Below, piece after piece: positions 8,660 through 17,699 of a stretch of 64,000 bases of DNA. Source of the DNA: an uncultured Tenacibaculum sp. (lineage in GTDB: Bacteria; Bacteroidota; Bacteroidia; Flavobacteriales; Flavobacteriaceae); NCBI GenBank assembly GCA_947497895.1, contig CANMIL010000011.1, forward strand, positions 52,920 through 116,919. The letters are read 5' to 3'. The translations under genes and the position numbers were made by a program. Numbering within the stretch: position 1 is the first letter of the stretch; the number at the start of each line of letters is the position of its first letter. The notes under the pieces were generated by a model. That model saw only the letters and a list, made by a program, of their open reading frames with translations. It searched no databases and had not been told where the DNA came from.

Positions 8660-9546
8660 GAGAGCAAGACAAATTAATAAGGAAAGATAAAGCTCGTTTA
8701 AAAGAGTTACAGTACCTCATAGAAATGGAAGAATGGATTGAGGAACAGTATGAAATGAATTATGAAAGATTAAGGCTTGAAGGAGGTCATGCACTAACTC
8801 CTGAAGTTAAAAGACAAGGGTTACTTCAAATCATTTTTTATTTCAAAAAAATGAGAGAAGTAGCAGAAACAGTTACAGAAACAGAAGTAAAGTTAACATT
8901 ACCAGAACAAGTTTCTCCTAATGGAAACAAATTTACTATTGAGGGTGTAGTTGATATTATAAGGGAGAATAATTCAACCACTATGTATGATATTAAAACA
9001 CATGATGCAGATTATGTAAAGGCTAATAAAGATGACTATATAGACCAACTAAATGTATATACTCATATATGGCAAAATCTAAGAAATGAAAGGTTAGATG
9101 GAACTGCTGTAATTGCTACACAGTTTCCAAGAACATTAAAGAAAGCTATTGATGCAGATGATGAAATAAAATTAGAAAGAGAAATGGAAAAATGGAATCC
9201 TGTAATTTCTATTCCGTTTTCACAAGAAAAAGTAGAAGAAACCATACATAAGTTTGCTTGTGTAGTGGATAACATTGAAGCTAGAGTTTTCTCTCCACCA
9301 AGTATTCAACAGTTACAAGAAAGAATTAAAGGAACTAAACAACGATTTGCTACAAGAGTTTGCAGAAACTGTGATGCTAGATTTTCTTGTGATGCTTATA
9401 GAGAATATGCACAAGTAACCAATTCTTTTAGTGGAGGTTTTGCTGAATACATTAGTGATTTAGGTAATGCTGATGAAGTTGAAAACACTACAAATACCAA
9501 TGCTTTTGTAAAAGCACCACCAACAGACATAAACGACTTAATATAA
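8656..9546 (+). CDS. RecB/Cas4-type PD-(D/E)XK nuclease, completing the helicase's nuclease domain
   Basis: A 296-residue protein with the core of a RecB-family nuclease: GVVDII near residue 98, YDIKTHD near 112 (the D-x-K of the active site) and DYIDQLNVYTHIW near 125 (the QxxxY motif). CRNCDARFSC near 236 supplies three cysteines (C-x2-C-x5-C). The fourth cysteine expected for an AddB/Cas4/Dna2-type cluster is in the C-terminus of the preceding helicase. The two proteins together therefore look like one split helicase-nuclease chain. The start codon overlaps the upstream stop, giving translational coupling. An earlier fused ancestor or a frameshift is possible. Confidence 0.8.
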   Translation: MREQDKLIRKDKARLKELQYLIEMEEWIEEQYEMNYERLRLEGGHALTPEVKRQGLLQIIFYFKKMREVAETVTETEVKLTLPEQVSPNGNKFTIEGVVDIIRENNSTTMYDIKTHDADYVKANKDDYIDQLNVYTHIWQNLRNERLDGTAVIATQFPRTLKKAIDADDEIKLEREMEKWNPVISIPFSQEKVEETIHKFACVVDNIEARVFSPPSIQQLQERIKGTKQRFATRVCRNCDARFSCDAYREYAQVTNSFSGGFAEYISDLGNADEVENTTNTNAFVKAPPTDINDLI

Positions 9547-9547
9547 A

Positions 9548-11545
9548 ATGACTATATCAACTGTAACTAAACAAAAAGTAAGAACTGAATTAGTTTCTTT
9601 TGAAGAAATAATTTTAGAGCACCTTTTTAAAATCCCTGATTACCAAAGAGGATATTCTTGGGAAAAGAGACAATTAGAAGATTTAAAAAAAGATATCGAG
9701 AATCTGTATACTAAAAGTTATAGACATTTTACAGGTACTATTGTAGCAACAGAAACTGGAAATAATAATTTATTTCATATTGTGGATGGTCAACAAAGGT
9801 TAACAACACTCATTATTTTGTTGAGTGAAGCAAACAAAATCTTAAATGATAAAACTATTGAAGAGACCTATATAAAAAGAGGTGATTTTGGAAGAGAAAA
9901 ATATGTGTTAGAAACAAATGAAGAAACTAAAGACTTCTTTAAGTCTTTGATACAAAAAAATGAATCTCCTACACCAAAAGTAAAATCTCATTTAAGAATT
10001 AGAGAAGCTCAAACTTTTTTCAGTAAATGGTTATCCAATAATGAGGTAGATGTTCAGAAAGTAGTGGATATAGTTACACAGCAATTTGGTTTTATCTTTT
10101 TTACTCCACAAGATTCAAAAGAAATAGGAATCATGTTTGAGGTAATTAATAATAGAGGAAAAGAATTATCGGAACTAGAAAAAATTAAAAATTTCTTTAT
10201 CTACTATGCTAGTATTCATGGATATGATGAGTTTAGAAAAGAAATAAATATTTCATGGAGTGAAATATTAGTTAATTTAAGTAATGCTCATATTTATTCT
10301 AATAATGATGAAAATAGCTTTTTAAGGAATTGCTACTTAGTGTTTTTTGATACAAACAAAACAAAAAGTTGGCATGTGTATGAACAACTAAAATTACGTT
10401 TTAATCCAGAAGAAACAGATGAAAAAATAATCAAAAACGATTACAACAGTATTAGTTCATTTGTTAGTTTTCTTAAAAATGCTTCATTACATTATTCATA
10501 TTTATTTAACAGAAATACATTTAATGACAATTATGATAAATCATTTAAAAATGAAATAAGCAAAACACTTACACAAATAAGATGTCAGCCAACAAAGGCT
10601 TCCATTATGCCTTTATTCATAGCTACAATGAGCTATTTAGATGAACAGCCAGAAAATACAGCAAAAATGTTGCAATTACTGGAAATAGTAAATTTTAGAG
10701 TTTATCTGTTACCTAAAATTACATCAAGAGCAGATTCAATGCAAGGAGATATGTTTAAGTGGGCATATTGGTTGTATCATGATAGAAATTGGCACTCATC
10801 AAATTTTGAAGACTTCTTCTATACTCAATATGGTCAATTAAAAATTGAAGGAGGAATTTTTGATAGAATTAGTCTTGATATTATAGGTTTTACAAAACAT
10901 AACTGTTCAGAAAAGAAGTTAATTCAATCTTTAACTGTTGATGAAGATGAAGCTGATGATTATTACCACTGGAAAGGAATACGCTATTTTTTAGCTTCTT
11001 TTGAAGAGTACAAACAAGCACAAGTACAAACTACATTCGATATTCAAGAAATTTTAAAACAAAGAGCTGATGCCAATGTTAAAAACAATGACTTCTTGTC
11101 TTTAGAACATATTTGGGCTTCTGAAAATAGAAGTGATTATTTTGGAAGACATCATAAAGAAAAGAGAAGACTTGGAAACTTTGTACTATTAGGATTATCT
11201 AAAAATATACAATTAAGTAATGACGATGTTCACTTAAAAGTACAAGAACTGAATAATAATGATAAATCTAAAGGTTTTGGACACATGGCTTTAATACAGG
11301 TGTCAGATTTACCAAATACTTTACAAGAGTCTTTAGAGTTTGTTACTAGCACTATTCAAAAGAAAAGAACACAAAACTATTATATGCATTTGTCAACTTT
11401 TATCAATGATAAAAGGGAAACAGAAATGATAACTTTTGCACTTAAAAGATGGGCATTACCTAATGAAAAACTGGAAAACTTTATAAAAGTAGATAGTTTC
11501 AATAGACAAGATGCAAATGAAAGTTTCATTTTAAAAAACAGATAA
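9548..11545 (+). CDS. DUF262/DUF1524 (GmrSD-like) protein of the defence operon
   Basis: A 665-residue protein with an N-terminal DUF262 domain: KIPDYQRGYSWEKRQL near residue 30 and VDGQQRLTTLIILL near 78, a ParB-like nucleotide-using fold. The C-terminal DUF1524 HNH-type region holds LSLEHIWASENRS near 520 and LGNFVLLGLSKN near 541, giving the His and Asn positions of the nuclease site. GmrSD type IV restriction enzymes and SspE of phosphorothioate systems share this pair of domains. Here it sits 1 bp after the nuclease gene and 1 bp before mod, so it probably acts with them, for example against modified phage DNA. Its target is not shown by the sequence. Confidence 0.85.
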   Translation: MTISTVTKQKVRTELVSFEEIILEHLFKIPDYQRGYSWEKRQLEDLKKDIENLYTKSYRHFTGTIVATETGNNNLFHIVDGQQRLTTLIILLSEANKILNDKTIEETYIKRGDFGREKYVLETNEETKDFFKSLIQKNESPTPKVKSHLRIREAQTFFSKWLSNNEVDVQKVVDIVTQQFGFIFFTPQDSKEIGIMFEVINNRGKELSELEKIKNFFIYYASIHGYDEFRKEINISWSEILVNLSNAHIYSNNDENSFLRNCYLVFFDTNKTKSWHVYEQLKLRFNPEETDEKIIKNDYNSISSFVSFLKNASLHYSYLFNRNTFNDNYDKSFKNEISKTLTQIRCQPTKASIMPLFIATMSYLDEQPENTAKMLQLLEIVNFRVYLLPKITSRADSMQGDMFKWAYWLYHDRNWHSSNFEDFFYTQYGQLKIEGGIFDRISLDIIGFTKHNCSEKKLIQSLTVDEDEADDYYHWKGIRYFLASFEEYKQAQVQTTFDIQEILKQRADANVKNNDFLSLEHIWASENRSDYFGRHHKEKRRLGNFVLLGLSKNIQLSNDDVHLKVQELNNNDKSKGFGHMALIQVSDLPNTLQESLEFVTSTIQKKRTQNYYMHLSTFINDKRETEMITFALKRWALPNEKLENFIKVDSFNRQDANESFILKNR

Positions 11546-11546
11546 T

Positions 11547-13370
11547 ATGGCTCAAGAATTTACACCACAATATACCTTTAAAGAAGATAGATTAAACGAA
11601 CTAAAACAATTGTTTCCTGAAGCATGGGAAGATGGTGTTTTTAATGTAGATACGTTAAAAGAACTTATTGGAGAATTTAGCACAGACAATACAGTAAAAG
11701 AACACTTTGGTTTAAATTGGGTAGGAAAACAAGATGCCAGAAGAATTGCAGCCAAACCACCTACAGGTACTTTAAAGCCTTGCATTGGTGAAGGAGTAAA
11801 TGAAGATACTACAGAAAACATTTTTATTGAGGGAGAAAACTTAGAGGTACTTAAAATTCTAAGAAAATCTTATATGGGTAAAATCAAGATGATTTATATA
11901 GACCCTCCTTACAATACAGGTAATGATTTTGTATACAACGATACTTTTGCTGATAGTACTGAAGATTATTTAAGGAAAGTAGGTGAAAAATCTGATGAAG
12001 GACTACTAGTATCTAACCCAAAATCTTCTGGTAGGTATCATGCTAATTGGCTTTCTTTTATGTACCCAAGATTAAGATTAGCAAAGGATTTATTGAAAGA
12101 TGATGGAGTTATTTTTATTTCTATTGATGATAATGAAGTTGATAACTTGAGGTTAATGTGTGATGAAATATTTGGGAGAGAAAACTTCATTACTGAGATT
12201 GTTTGGCAAAGAACTTTTGCAACAAAAAACGATGCTAAATACTTTTCAACTGAGCATGAATATATTTTGATGTATGCAAAGAGTATTATTGACTTCAATA
12301 TTAATCAATTAGAAAGAGGTGAAAAGCAAAATTCACGTTATAAAAACCCTGATAATGACCCAAGAGGTCTATGGACTTCAACAGATTTGTTAAGAATGGA
12401 GCATAGAGCTAATAGTGTTTATGCAATCACATCTCCTACAGGTAAAAAATGGATTCCAGAAGAAGGAACAAGTTGGCGTCACCCTGAAACAGAGATGTTA
12501 GAAATGATTAGAAACAATGAAGTAACATTTGGTAAAGATGGTAATTCCAAACCGAGAAGAAAACGTTTTTTAAAAGATGTTAAGCAAGGAGTAGTTCCTC
12601 AAACTATATGGAAACATTCAGAAGTAGGGCATACACAAGAAGCTAAGCAAAATTTAAATAAATTATTTGGGGGGCAGAGAACTTTTGATACACCTAAGCC
12701 TATAAGGTTAATTGAAAGGATGATAAAAATAGCTTCAAATGATGAAGACTTTATTTTAGATTTTTTTGCAGGAACAGCATCTTTAGCACATGCTGTTTTA
12801 GACTCTAATGTTAAAAATAATTATAATCGAAAGTTTATTTGTGTTCAATTACCAGAAAAAACATCTGAAAATAGCGATGCATTTAAATCAGGTTTTAAAA
12901 AAATATCAGAAATTTCCAAAGACAGAATAAAAAGGGCTATTAATCAAGTTGATAAAAATCAAGGGGTTAAATTTTTCAGACAAAACAATTCAACGATATA
13001 CAAATGGCAAGAGTTCGTGCCTGAGCAAGATGGTGCTTTACCTGATTTATTTAGTAAAATGGAGTTGGCTTATAAAAACCCATTACAAGATGGAGTTACC
13101 ACACAAGATTTTATAACAGAAGTAATTTTGCATGAAGGTTTTCCTTTAACAGCTCAACAAGAAGAAGTTGCAAGTGGTATTTTTAAAATCACACATGAGT
13201 GGGTTCCATATACATTATATGCTACTATGCTATATAGCTTTAAAAATACAGATTTTGAAACTTTACCTTTAGTAGAGACAGACCATTTTGTGTGTTTAGA
13301 TAAAGCTTTTGATGGTAATGATGCTCTAAAACAGTCTTTAGATAATACCTGTAAACTATATACTATTTAA
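11547..13370 (+). CDS. mod: Type III restriction-modification methyltransferase subunit
   Basis: A 607-residue DNA adenine methyltransferase. The catalytic motif DPPYNTGNDF lies near residue 119 and the AdoMet-binding motif DFFAGTASLAHAVL near 405, in the beta-class order usual for type III Mod proteins. The stretch between them (about 200-390) is likely the target-recognition region. The N-terminal WVGKQDARR and FIEGENLEVLKIL segments are typical of the family. Mod would methylate one strand of an asymmetric site and also guide Res. Next to it, 4 bp downstream, is the Res gene. The recognition sequence cannot be read from the protein. Confidence 0.9.
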   Translation: MAQEFTPQYTFKEDRLNELKQLFPEAWEDGVFNVDTLKELIGEFSTDNTVKEHFGLNWVGKQDARRIAAKPPTGTLKPCIGEGVNEDTTENIFIEGENLEVLKILRKSYMGKIKMIYIDPPYNTGNDFVYNDTFADSTEDYLRKVGEKSDEGLLVSNPKSSGRYHANWLSFMYPRLRLAKDLLKDDGVIFISIDDNEVDNLRLMCDEIFGRENFITEIVWQRTFATKNDAKYFSTEHEYILMYAKSIIDFNINQLERGEKQNSRYKNPDNDPRGLWTSTDLLRMEHRANSVYAITSPTGKKWIPEEGTSWRHPETEMLEMIRNNEVTFGKDGNSKPRRKRFLKDVKQGVVPQTIWKHSEVGHTQEAKQNLNKLFGGQRTFDTPKPIRLIERMIKIASNDEDFILDFFAGTASLAHAVLDSNVKNNYNRKFICVQLPEKTSENSDAFKSGFKKISEISKDRIKRAINQVDKNQGVKFFRQNNSTIYKWQEFVPEQDGALPDLFSKMELAYKNPLQDGVTTQDFITEVILHEGFPLTAQQEEVASGIFKITHEWVPYTLYATMLYSFKNTDFETLPLVETDHFVCLDKAFDGNDALKQSLDNTCKLYTI

Positions 13371-13374
13371 GGCT

Positions 13375-16300
13375 ATGAAATTAAAGTTTAATGCAAATCA
13401 AGATTTTCAGCTTAAAGCCATTAAAAATGTAGTAGAACTTTTTGATGGTATTGGAGAGTATCACACTCATTTTACTTCAAATACAGAAACCATTCCCAAC
13501 TTACCAGATGATGAAGATTTGGATGATGATTTTCTGTTAGAAAACCTCCAGTTTGTTCAAGAGGAATTTGATATGGAGATGGATGCCAGAGATACACCTA
13601 CTATGAAAATTGGAGTGAGTAATTCTTTAGATAAAGAAAGGGGGATGCTTTTAGAAGGTGTTAGTAATGATACTTATGAGTATCCTACTTTTTCTATTGA
13701 TATGGAAACTGGTACAGGTAAAACTTATGTATATTTAAGAACTATACATGAACTCCATGAAAAATATGGATTTAGTAAGTATGTAATAGTTGTTCCATCC
13801 ATAGCTATTTTTGAAGGAGTTAAAAAAAGTTGGCTAATTACAGATAGTCATTTTAGAAGTTTATATGGTAATGATTTTGCAAGGTTAGTACCTTACAGTT
13901 CTGATAGAATACAAGAGGTAAGAAATTTTGCTACTGCAAAGAATATTGAGGTACTGTTAATTACTATGGCAGCTTTTAATTCTGCTTCCAATAACCTATA
14001 TAAACCTACAGATAAATTACCTGGCGAATTTTTACCTTATGAATACATTCAAAAAACCAGACCTATAGTTATTTTAGATGAACCACAAAATATGAACTCT
14101 GCAAAATCTAAAGATGCTATTAGAACATTAAAACCTCTATTTTCTTTACGTTATTCTGCAACTCATATTAATACCCCTAATTTGGTGTATAAATTAACTC
14201 CTGTAGAAGCTTTTAGAAGAAATTTAGTAAAACGTATTCAAGTTGTTGGAGTAGAACAAAAAGAATTAGGGGGTAAAATACCTATTTCATTAAAAAAAGT
14301 AAGTGGAAAAGGAAAATCTGCAAAAGCAACATTAGCAACCTATACAGAAAGAAATGGGATGCAAAAGATTGAAGAAATTACTGTTAAAACAGGAGATAAT
14401 GTTGGTGTAAAAACCAAATTACAAGAACATCAAGATTTAGTTGTAGAAAACATAGGTTCAGCTAAAGGAGATGAATTTGTAACCTTTGAGAATGGTACTA
14501 CACTTACAATGTTAGGAGGTGATGGAATTTCAAGACCTGAAATTTTTAGGTATCAAATTAAAGAAACCATTACTCAGCATATTGAACATCAAAAGAAAAT
14601 GCAAAAACATGGTGTTAAAGTGTTATCATTATTCTTTATTGATAAAGTAACTAACTTTTTAGGAGATGGCGAAAAAGAAGGAATCATCAGAAGAATCTTT
14701 AATGAAGAGTTCAGAATCCAAAGGGATAAACTGGATATGTTTAAAGAGAAAAGCCCTGATGAAGTACAGGCTTCTTATTTTGCAAGTTATAAGCAAAAAC
14801 CCAAAGGAGGAAAAGAAGAGACTATTTATGTAGAAAATGAAGCTACCAATGAAAAACAACGTAAAGCTCAAAAAGAACAGTTTGAGCTGATAATGAAAAA
14901 GAAAGAGGAACTACTTTCTATTGATAATGATGTATGTTTCATTTTTGCACATTCTGCTTTGAAAGAGGGTTGGGATAATCCAAATGTTTTTCAAATATGT
15001 ACACTAAATCAAACAGTATCTGTTACTAAAAAAAGACAAGAAATTGGTAGAGGTTTACGTTTAGCAGTAAACCAAAAAGGAGAACGTTTACATGATGACC
15101 AAGTAAATATTTTAACTGTTATAGCTAATGAAAGTTATGAATCTTTTGCTAATACTTTACAGCAAGAATATATAAATAAAGAGGGGGAAGCACCACCAAA
15201 ACCAAAACCTAAAAGAGCACCTGCAAAGAGACAAGATAAATTCTTCACCAGTCAAGATTTTAAAGAGTTTTGGACTAAGTTAACTTTAAAGTCAGAGTAT
15301 AGTATTAATGTAGAATCTGATAAGTTATTAGAAGAAATAAAAGAAAAGTTTAAAGACAAGAAAAACAACACATTCCCTGAACCTAAAATTGTAATTAGTA
15401 AAGGAAATTTTGTAATGACTTCCTTCACTTTTAGAATCAAATCTTTTGAAGAAGATAACTCAGCTTTAATAAGTATAGTTAAAGAAGATACAAGAGGAAA
15501 CAGAAATAATTTAGGTGGAGATTTATTTGATGGTGGTTTAAAAGTTTCTGAAGGAGATGATTTAGCTAAAATTTTAAAAGAACCAAAATTAAGAGGTTTT
15601 ATAGTTAACAGTATTGAAGCCAATAAATCTAACCCAGACATAGAGTTTAAAAATGGTTTTAAAGTATCTAAATTCAAAGTAGAGACCTATTCTGTTAGTG
15701 ATAATAAAGATATACAAGCTAAAGACTCTCAAACAGGTTTACAAAGGTTTCCTGTATTTAATGTAGTGGATAAGTTAGAGCAAGCAACATCACTCACAAA
15801 AGATACTTGTTTCAAAATTCTAAAAGCAGTTCCACATGAAGAACAAGGTAAGTTATTTAGGAATCCAGAAGGGTTTACCAATAAACTAATAGAAATAACT
15901 AAAAATGCATTAGCAATTCATGTAGCAGAAAATATCGAATTTAAAGTTTCTGATACTACTATGGATAATGATGTTGATGAACTTTTTCCTGAAAAAGTAA
16001 ATTATGTTCAAACAGAAATTGTGGAATCTCCAAAACATGGTTTATATGATAGAACACAAAAGGATTCAGATATAGAGGACCATTTTGTTAATGCAAAATT
16101 AGAGGGAGATGATGATGTACATTTCTTTTTTAAGTTTCCTTCTAAATACAAAATAGATTTCCCGAGAATCATAGGAAACTATAACCCTGACTGGGGAGTA
16201 ATAAGAAAAGATAAAGACGGTGTAAAAGTACAGTTAGTAAGAGAAACTAAAGGAACTGCTGATGTTTCCAAACTAAGATTTGTACATGAAATAAACAAAG

Positions 16301-16419
16301 TGAAAGTGGCACAAAAGCACTTTACAGCTCTTGGTATTGATTATGATGTTATTAAAGGAGATGAGCCAACTTGGTTTTTAAAAAAAGTAATGAATAACAA
16401 AGAAAATACTTTATTGTAA
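13375..16419 (+). CDS. res: Type III restriction enzyme, Res helicase-nuclease subunit
   Basis: A 1014-residue protein with a superfamily 2 motor: METGTGKTYVYLRTI near residue 112 (Walker A), VILDEPQNM near 235 (motif II in the DEPQ form common in this family), LRYSATH near 260, and the helicase C-terminal motif QEIGRGLRLAV near 560. The C-terminal endonuclease has NPDWGVI near 936 and LVRETKG near 955, the PD...ExK pattern. With Mod it would translocate on or switch along DNA and cut between two unmethylated head-to-head sites. It ends the defence operon. All catalytic motifs are intact, so the system should be active. Confidence 0.9.
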   Translation: MKLKFNANQDFQLKAIKNVVELFDGIGEYHTHFTSNTETIPNLPDDEDLDDDFLLENLQFVQEEFDMEMDARDTPTMKIGVSNSLDKERGMLLEGVSNDTYEYPTFSIDMETGTGKTYVYLRTIHELHEKYGFSKYVIVVPSIAIFEGVKKSWLITDSHFRSLYGNDFARLVPYSSDRIQEVRNFATAKNIEVLLITMAAFNSASNNLYKPTDKLPGEFLPYEYIQKTRPIVILDEPQNMNSAKSKDAIRTLKPLFSLRYSATHINTPNLVYKLTPVEAFRRNLVKRIQVVGVEQKELGGKIPISLKKVSGKGKSAKATLATYTERNGMQKIEEITVKTGDNVGVKTKLQEHQDLVVENIGSAKGDEFVTFENGTTLTMLGGDGISRPEIFRYQIKETITQHIEHQKKMQKHGVKVLSLFFIDKVTNFLGDGEKEGIIRRIFNEEFRIQRDKLDMFKEKSPDEVQASYFASYKQKPKGGKEETIYVENEATNEKQRKAQKEQFELIMKKKEELLSIDNDVCFIFAHSALKEGWDNPNVFQICTLNQTVSVTKKRQEIGRGLRLAVNQKGERLHDDQVNILTVIANESYESFANTLQQEYINKEGEAPPKPKPKRAPAKRQDKFFTSQDFKEFWTKLTLKSEYSINVESDKLLEEIKEKFKDKKNNTFPEPKIVISKGNFVMTSFTFRIKSFEEDNSALISIVKEDTRGNRNNLGGDLFDGGLKVSEGDDLAKILKEPKLRGFIVNSIEANKSNPDIEFKNGFKVSKFKVETYSVSDNKDIQAKDSQTGLQRFPVFNVVDKLEQATSLTKDTCFKILKAVPHEEQGKLFRNPEGFTNKLIEITKNALAIHVAENIEFKVSDTTMDNDVDELFPEKVNYVQTEIVESPKHGLYDRTQKDSDIEDHFVNAKLEGDDDVHFFFKFPSKYKIDFPRIIGNYNPDWGVIRKDKDGVKVQLVRETKGTADVSKLRFVHEINKVKVAQKHFTALGIDYDVIKGDEPTWFLKKVMNNKENTLL

Positions 16420-16579
16420 TAATAAATTTTAAGAAAATACTAGAGAAGCCCTTTGAAATTAAATAGGACGTTCTTGTATATGAACCGTTCTTTTTAGAAG
16501 ATTATAACATTGAATCAATGACCTAGAGATGAACTACAGAATTACTATTAAAATTGAGTTTAAGTTTAGTTTGATTGGA

Positions 16580-16750
16580 GTTTATACCGAAAAAAAACAG
16601 GTGTATTATAACACTCAACAACCATTATGCAGACATCATTACTAATGTGCTCTTTGGTGCTTTTTGATACAATATAAATTTCGTTAGGATCATATAACCT
16701 TTCGAGAAGTTCAATATTTACCCTTTTGAATATTCTTTAAAACACCCTTT
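16580..16750 (-). pseudogene. Decayed duplicate of the DUF6922-like gene
   Basis: The stretch 16580-16720 is clearly similar to the C-terminal half of the gene at 17080-17370, with roughly four bases in five matching by eye. The half that would encode the N-terminus (matching about 17230-17380) is deleted, and the remaining sequence joins straight to upstream-like sequence. No open frame or start remains. It lies upstream of a 78-bp repeat that is also present before the intact copy. Confidence 0.65.
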
Positions 16751-16828
16751 AACGAAATGAGACAAGCAAAGATTTGAGGTAACGAGTGAATACGGCTTAA
16801 CGAGGATTTTGTGAAGTTCTAATGAGAT
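16751..16828. repeat. 78-bp direct repeat, copy 1 (before the decayed gene copy)
   Basis: It matches 17406-17483 at about 72 of 78 positions and begins AACGAAATGAGACAAGCAAA. In both places it lies upstream of the DUF6922-like sequence on the minus strand. It is better conserved than the gene copies themselves, which suggests a control region or a recent shared duplication. Confidence 0.75.
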
Positions 16829-17079
16829 TATACCCAATATTATTGATAAGGTGTATATTTTTCGTTTTAAGTTTTAATGTTATTTCATGAAGAATTTCTA
16901 TTTTTATTTAATTTTGTTTAGAAACAAGTTATTGAAAGATACACGAAAAACTTGATATTTCGACTATCATGTAATCATAGGATTAAACCTATATCACGTT
17001 TGCTAGTAGTATTAATTTACTACTAGCTTTTAATTTTGTAACCCCTCGTTTCTTAGTTGTATGAATAGAGTATGGCTCA
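16829..17079. other. Non-coding spacer with a terminator hairpin
   Basis: No open frame with coding features is seen on either strand. The only clear structure is the hairpin at 17002-17027, described separately. The stretch separates the decayed and intact copies of the DUF6922-like gene. Confidence 0.5.
17002..17027 (+). terminator. Hairpin terminator between defence operon and mobilization module
   Basis: GCTAGTAGTA and TACTACTAGC form a perfect 10-bp stem with a 6-nt loop, followed by TTTTAATTTT. It could end read-through from the rightward defence operon before it meets the leftward genes. Confidence 0.55.
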
Positions 17080-17370
17080 TTAATCAATCATATATCGAAA
17101 AAAGAAAGGTTCATTGTAACGCTCAGCGATCATTCTGCATACATCGTTACTAATACGCTCTTTAGTGCGTTTTAAAGCAGTATAAATTTCGTCAGGATCA
17201 TATAACCTTTCGAGAAGCTGAATATTTAAATCAAAATTATCTTTGTCTACAGTCATTAAAACTCTTGGAATAATAAACTCTTTATCATGTTCAATTGATA
17301 AAGAATTAATATCCGTATCCCAAAAGGCATGTTTTGGGAGAAATTCTAATGTTCGCTCCTTTTTATTCAA
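17080..17370 (-). CDS. DUF6922-like small protein, 96 aa
   Basis: A 96-residue acidic protein. The pattern HAFWDTDINSLSIEHDKEFII, then RVL, then LYDPDEIYTALKRTKERIS recalls DUF6922, a Bacteroidota family with an FWD motif, a RVL segment and a helix predicted to bind DNA. Members often lie next to nucleotidyltransferase-type toxins, but no such partner is present here. It lies alone in the gap between the defence operon and the zinc-finger gene, and a broken second copy is found 0.5 kb away. It may be an orphan antitoxin or regulator. The family call is from memory of the pattern. Confidence 0.5.
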   Translation of the reverse strand: MNKKERTLEFLPKHAFWDTDINSLSIEHDKEFIIPRVLMTVDKDNFDLNIQLLERLYDPDEIYTALKRTKERISNDVCRMIAERYNEPFFFRYMID

Positions 17371-17405
17371 TATTTTTCCTTTTTGAATTTCTATAAAATT
17401 AGCTT

Positions 17406-17483
17406 AACGAAATGAGACAAGCAAAGATTGGAGGTAAGGAGTGAATGCGACTTAACGAGAATTTTGTGAAGTTCGAATGAGAT
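17406..17483. repeat. 78-bp direct repeat, copy 2 (upstream of the intact DUF6922-like gene)
   Basis: This is the partner of 16751-16828. It begins 35 bp upstream of the start codon of the minus-strand gene, where its promoter should lie, and contains several TTAACGA or AACGA words. Confidence 0.75.
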
Positions 17484-17699
17484 AAGATTATTTTATACTT
17501 ACTGCTATAAAAAAGGTAGTGAAAAAACGCATTTTACGAAGTCGCTTATTTTAGAGTTAAATTAAAGAAAAACCATCTATTTAGTTCTAAAATAGATGGT
17601 ATATATTCTTAAAGAAGGGGTAAAATGACTTATGAAAGCAGTAAAAAATGTAAAAAGGGTAGTGGAAAAACGCAACTTTTTCAAAAGGGAAAAGAAAAA
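17484..17699. other. Non-coding spacer with repeated AGTG(A/G)AAAAACGCA words
   Basis: Two similar blocks, 17511-17535 and 17653-17675, share the word GGTAGTG(A/G)AAAAACGCA in the same orientation. They flank a hairpin (17572-17600). No open frame is supported. The blocks may be binding sites or remnants of a duplication. Confidence 0.4.
17572..17600. terminator. Hairpin, possible bidirectional terminator
   Basis: ACCATCTATTT and AAATAGATGGT form a perfect 11-bp stem with a 7-nt loop. It lies downstream of the minus-strand zinc-finger gene. The stem is AT-rich with only a weak T-run, so termination is a moderate guess. Confidence 0.45.

Noticed and set aside
15252..15677. Open frame of 141 codons on the minus strand inside the res gene
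   Set aside because: It is antisense to a strongly conserved helicase-nuclease and has no recognisable domain, so it is a shadow of the res frame.
5778..16419. DISARM or BREX system
   Set aside because: There is a methylase and helicases, but no DUF1998, PLD, PglZ or BrxC/BrxL-like protein.
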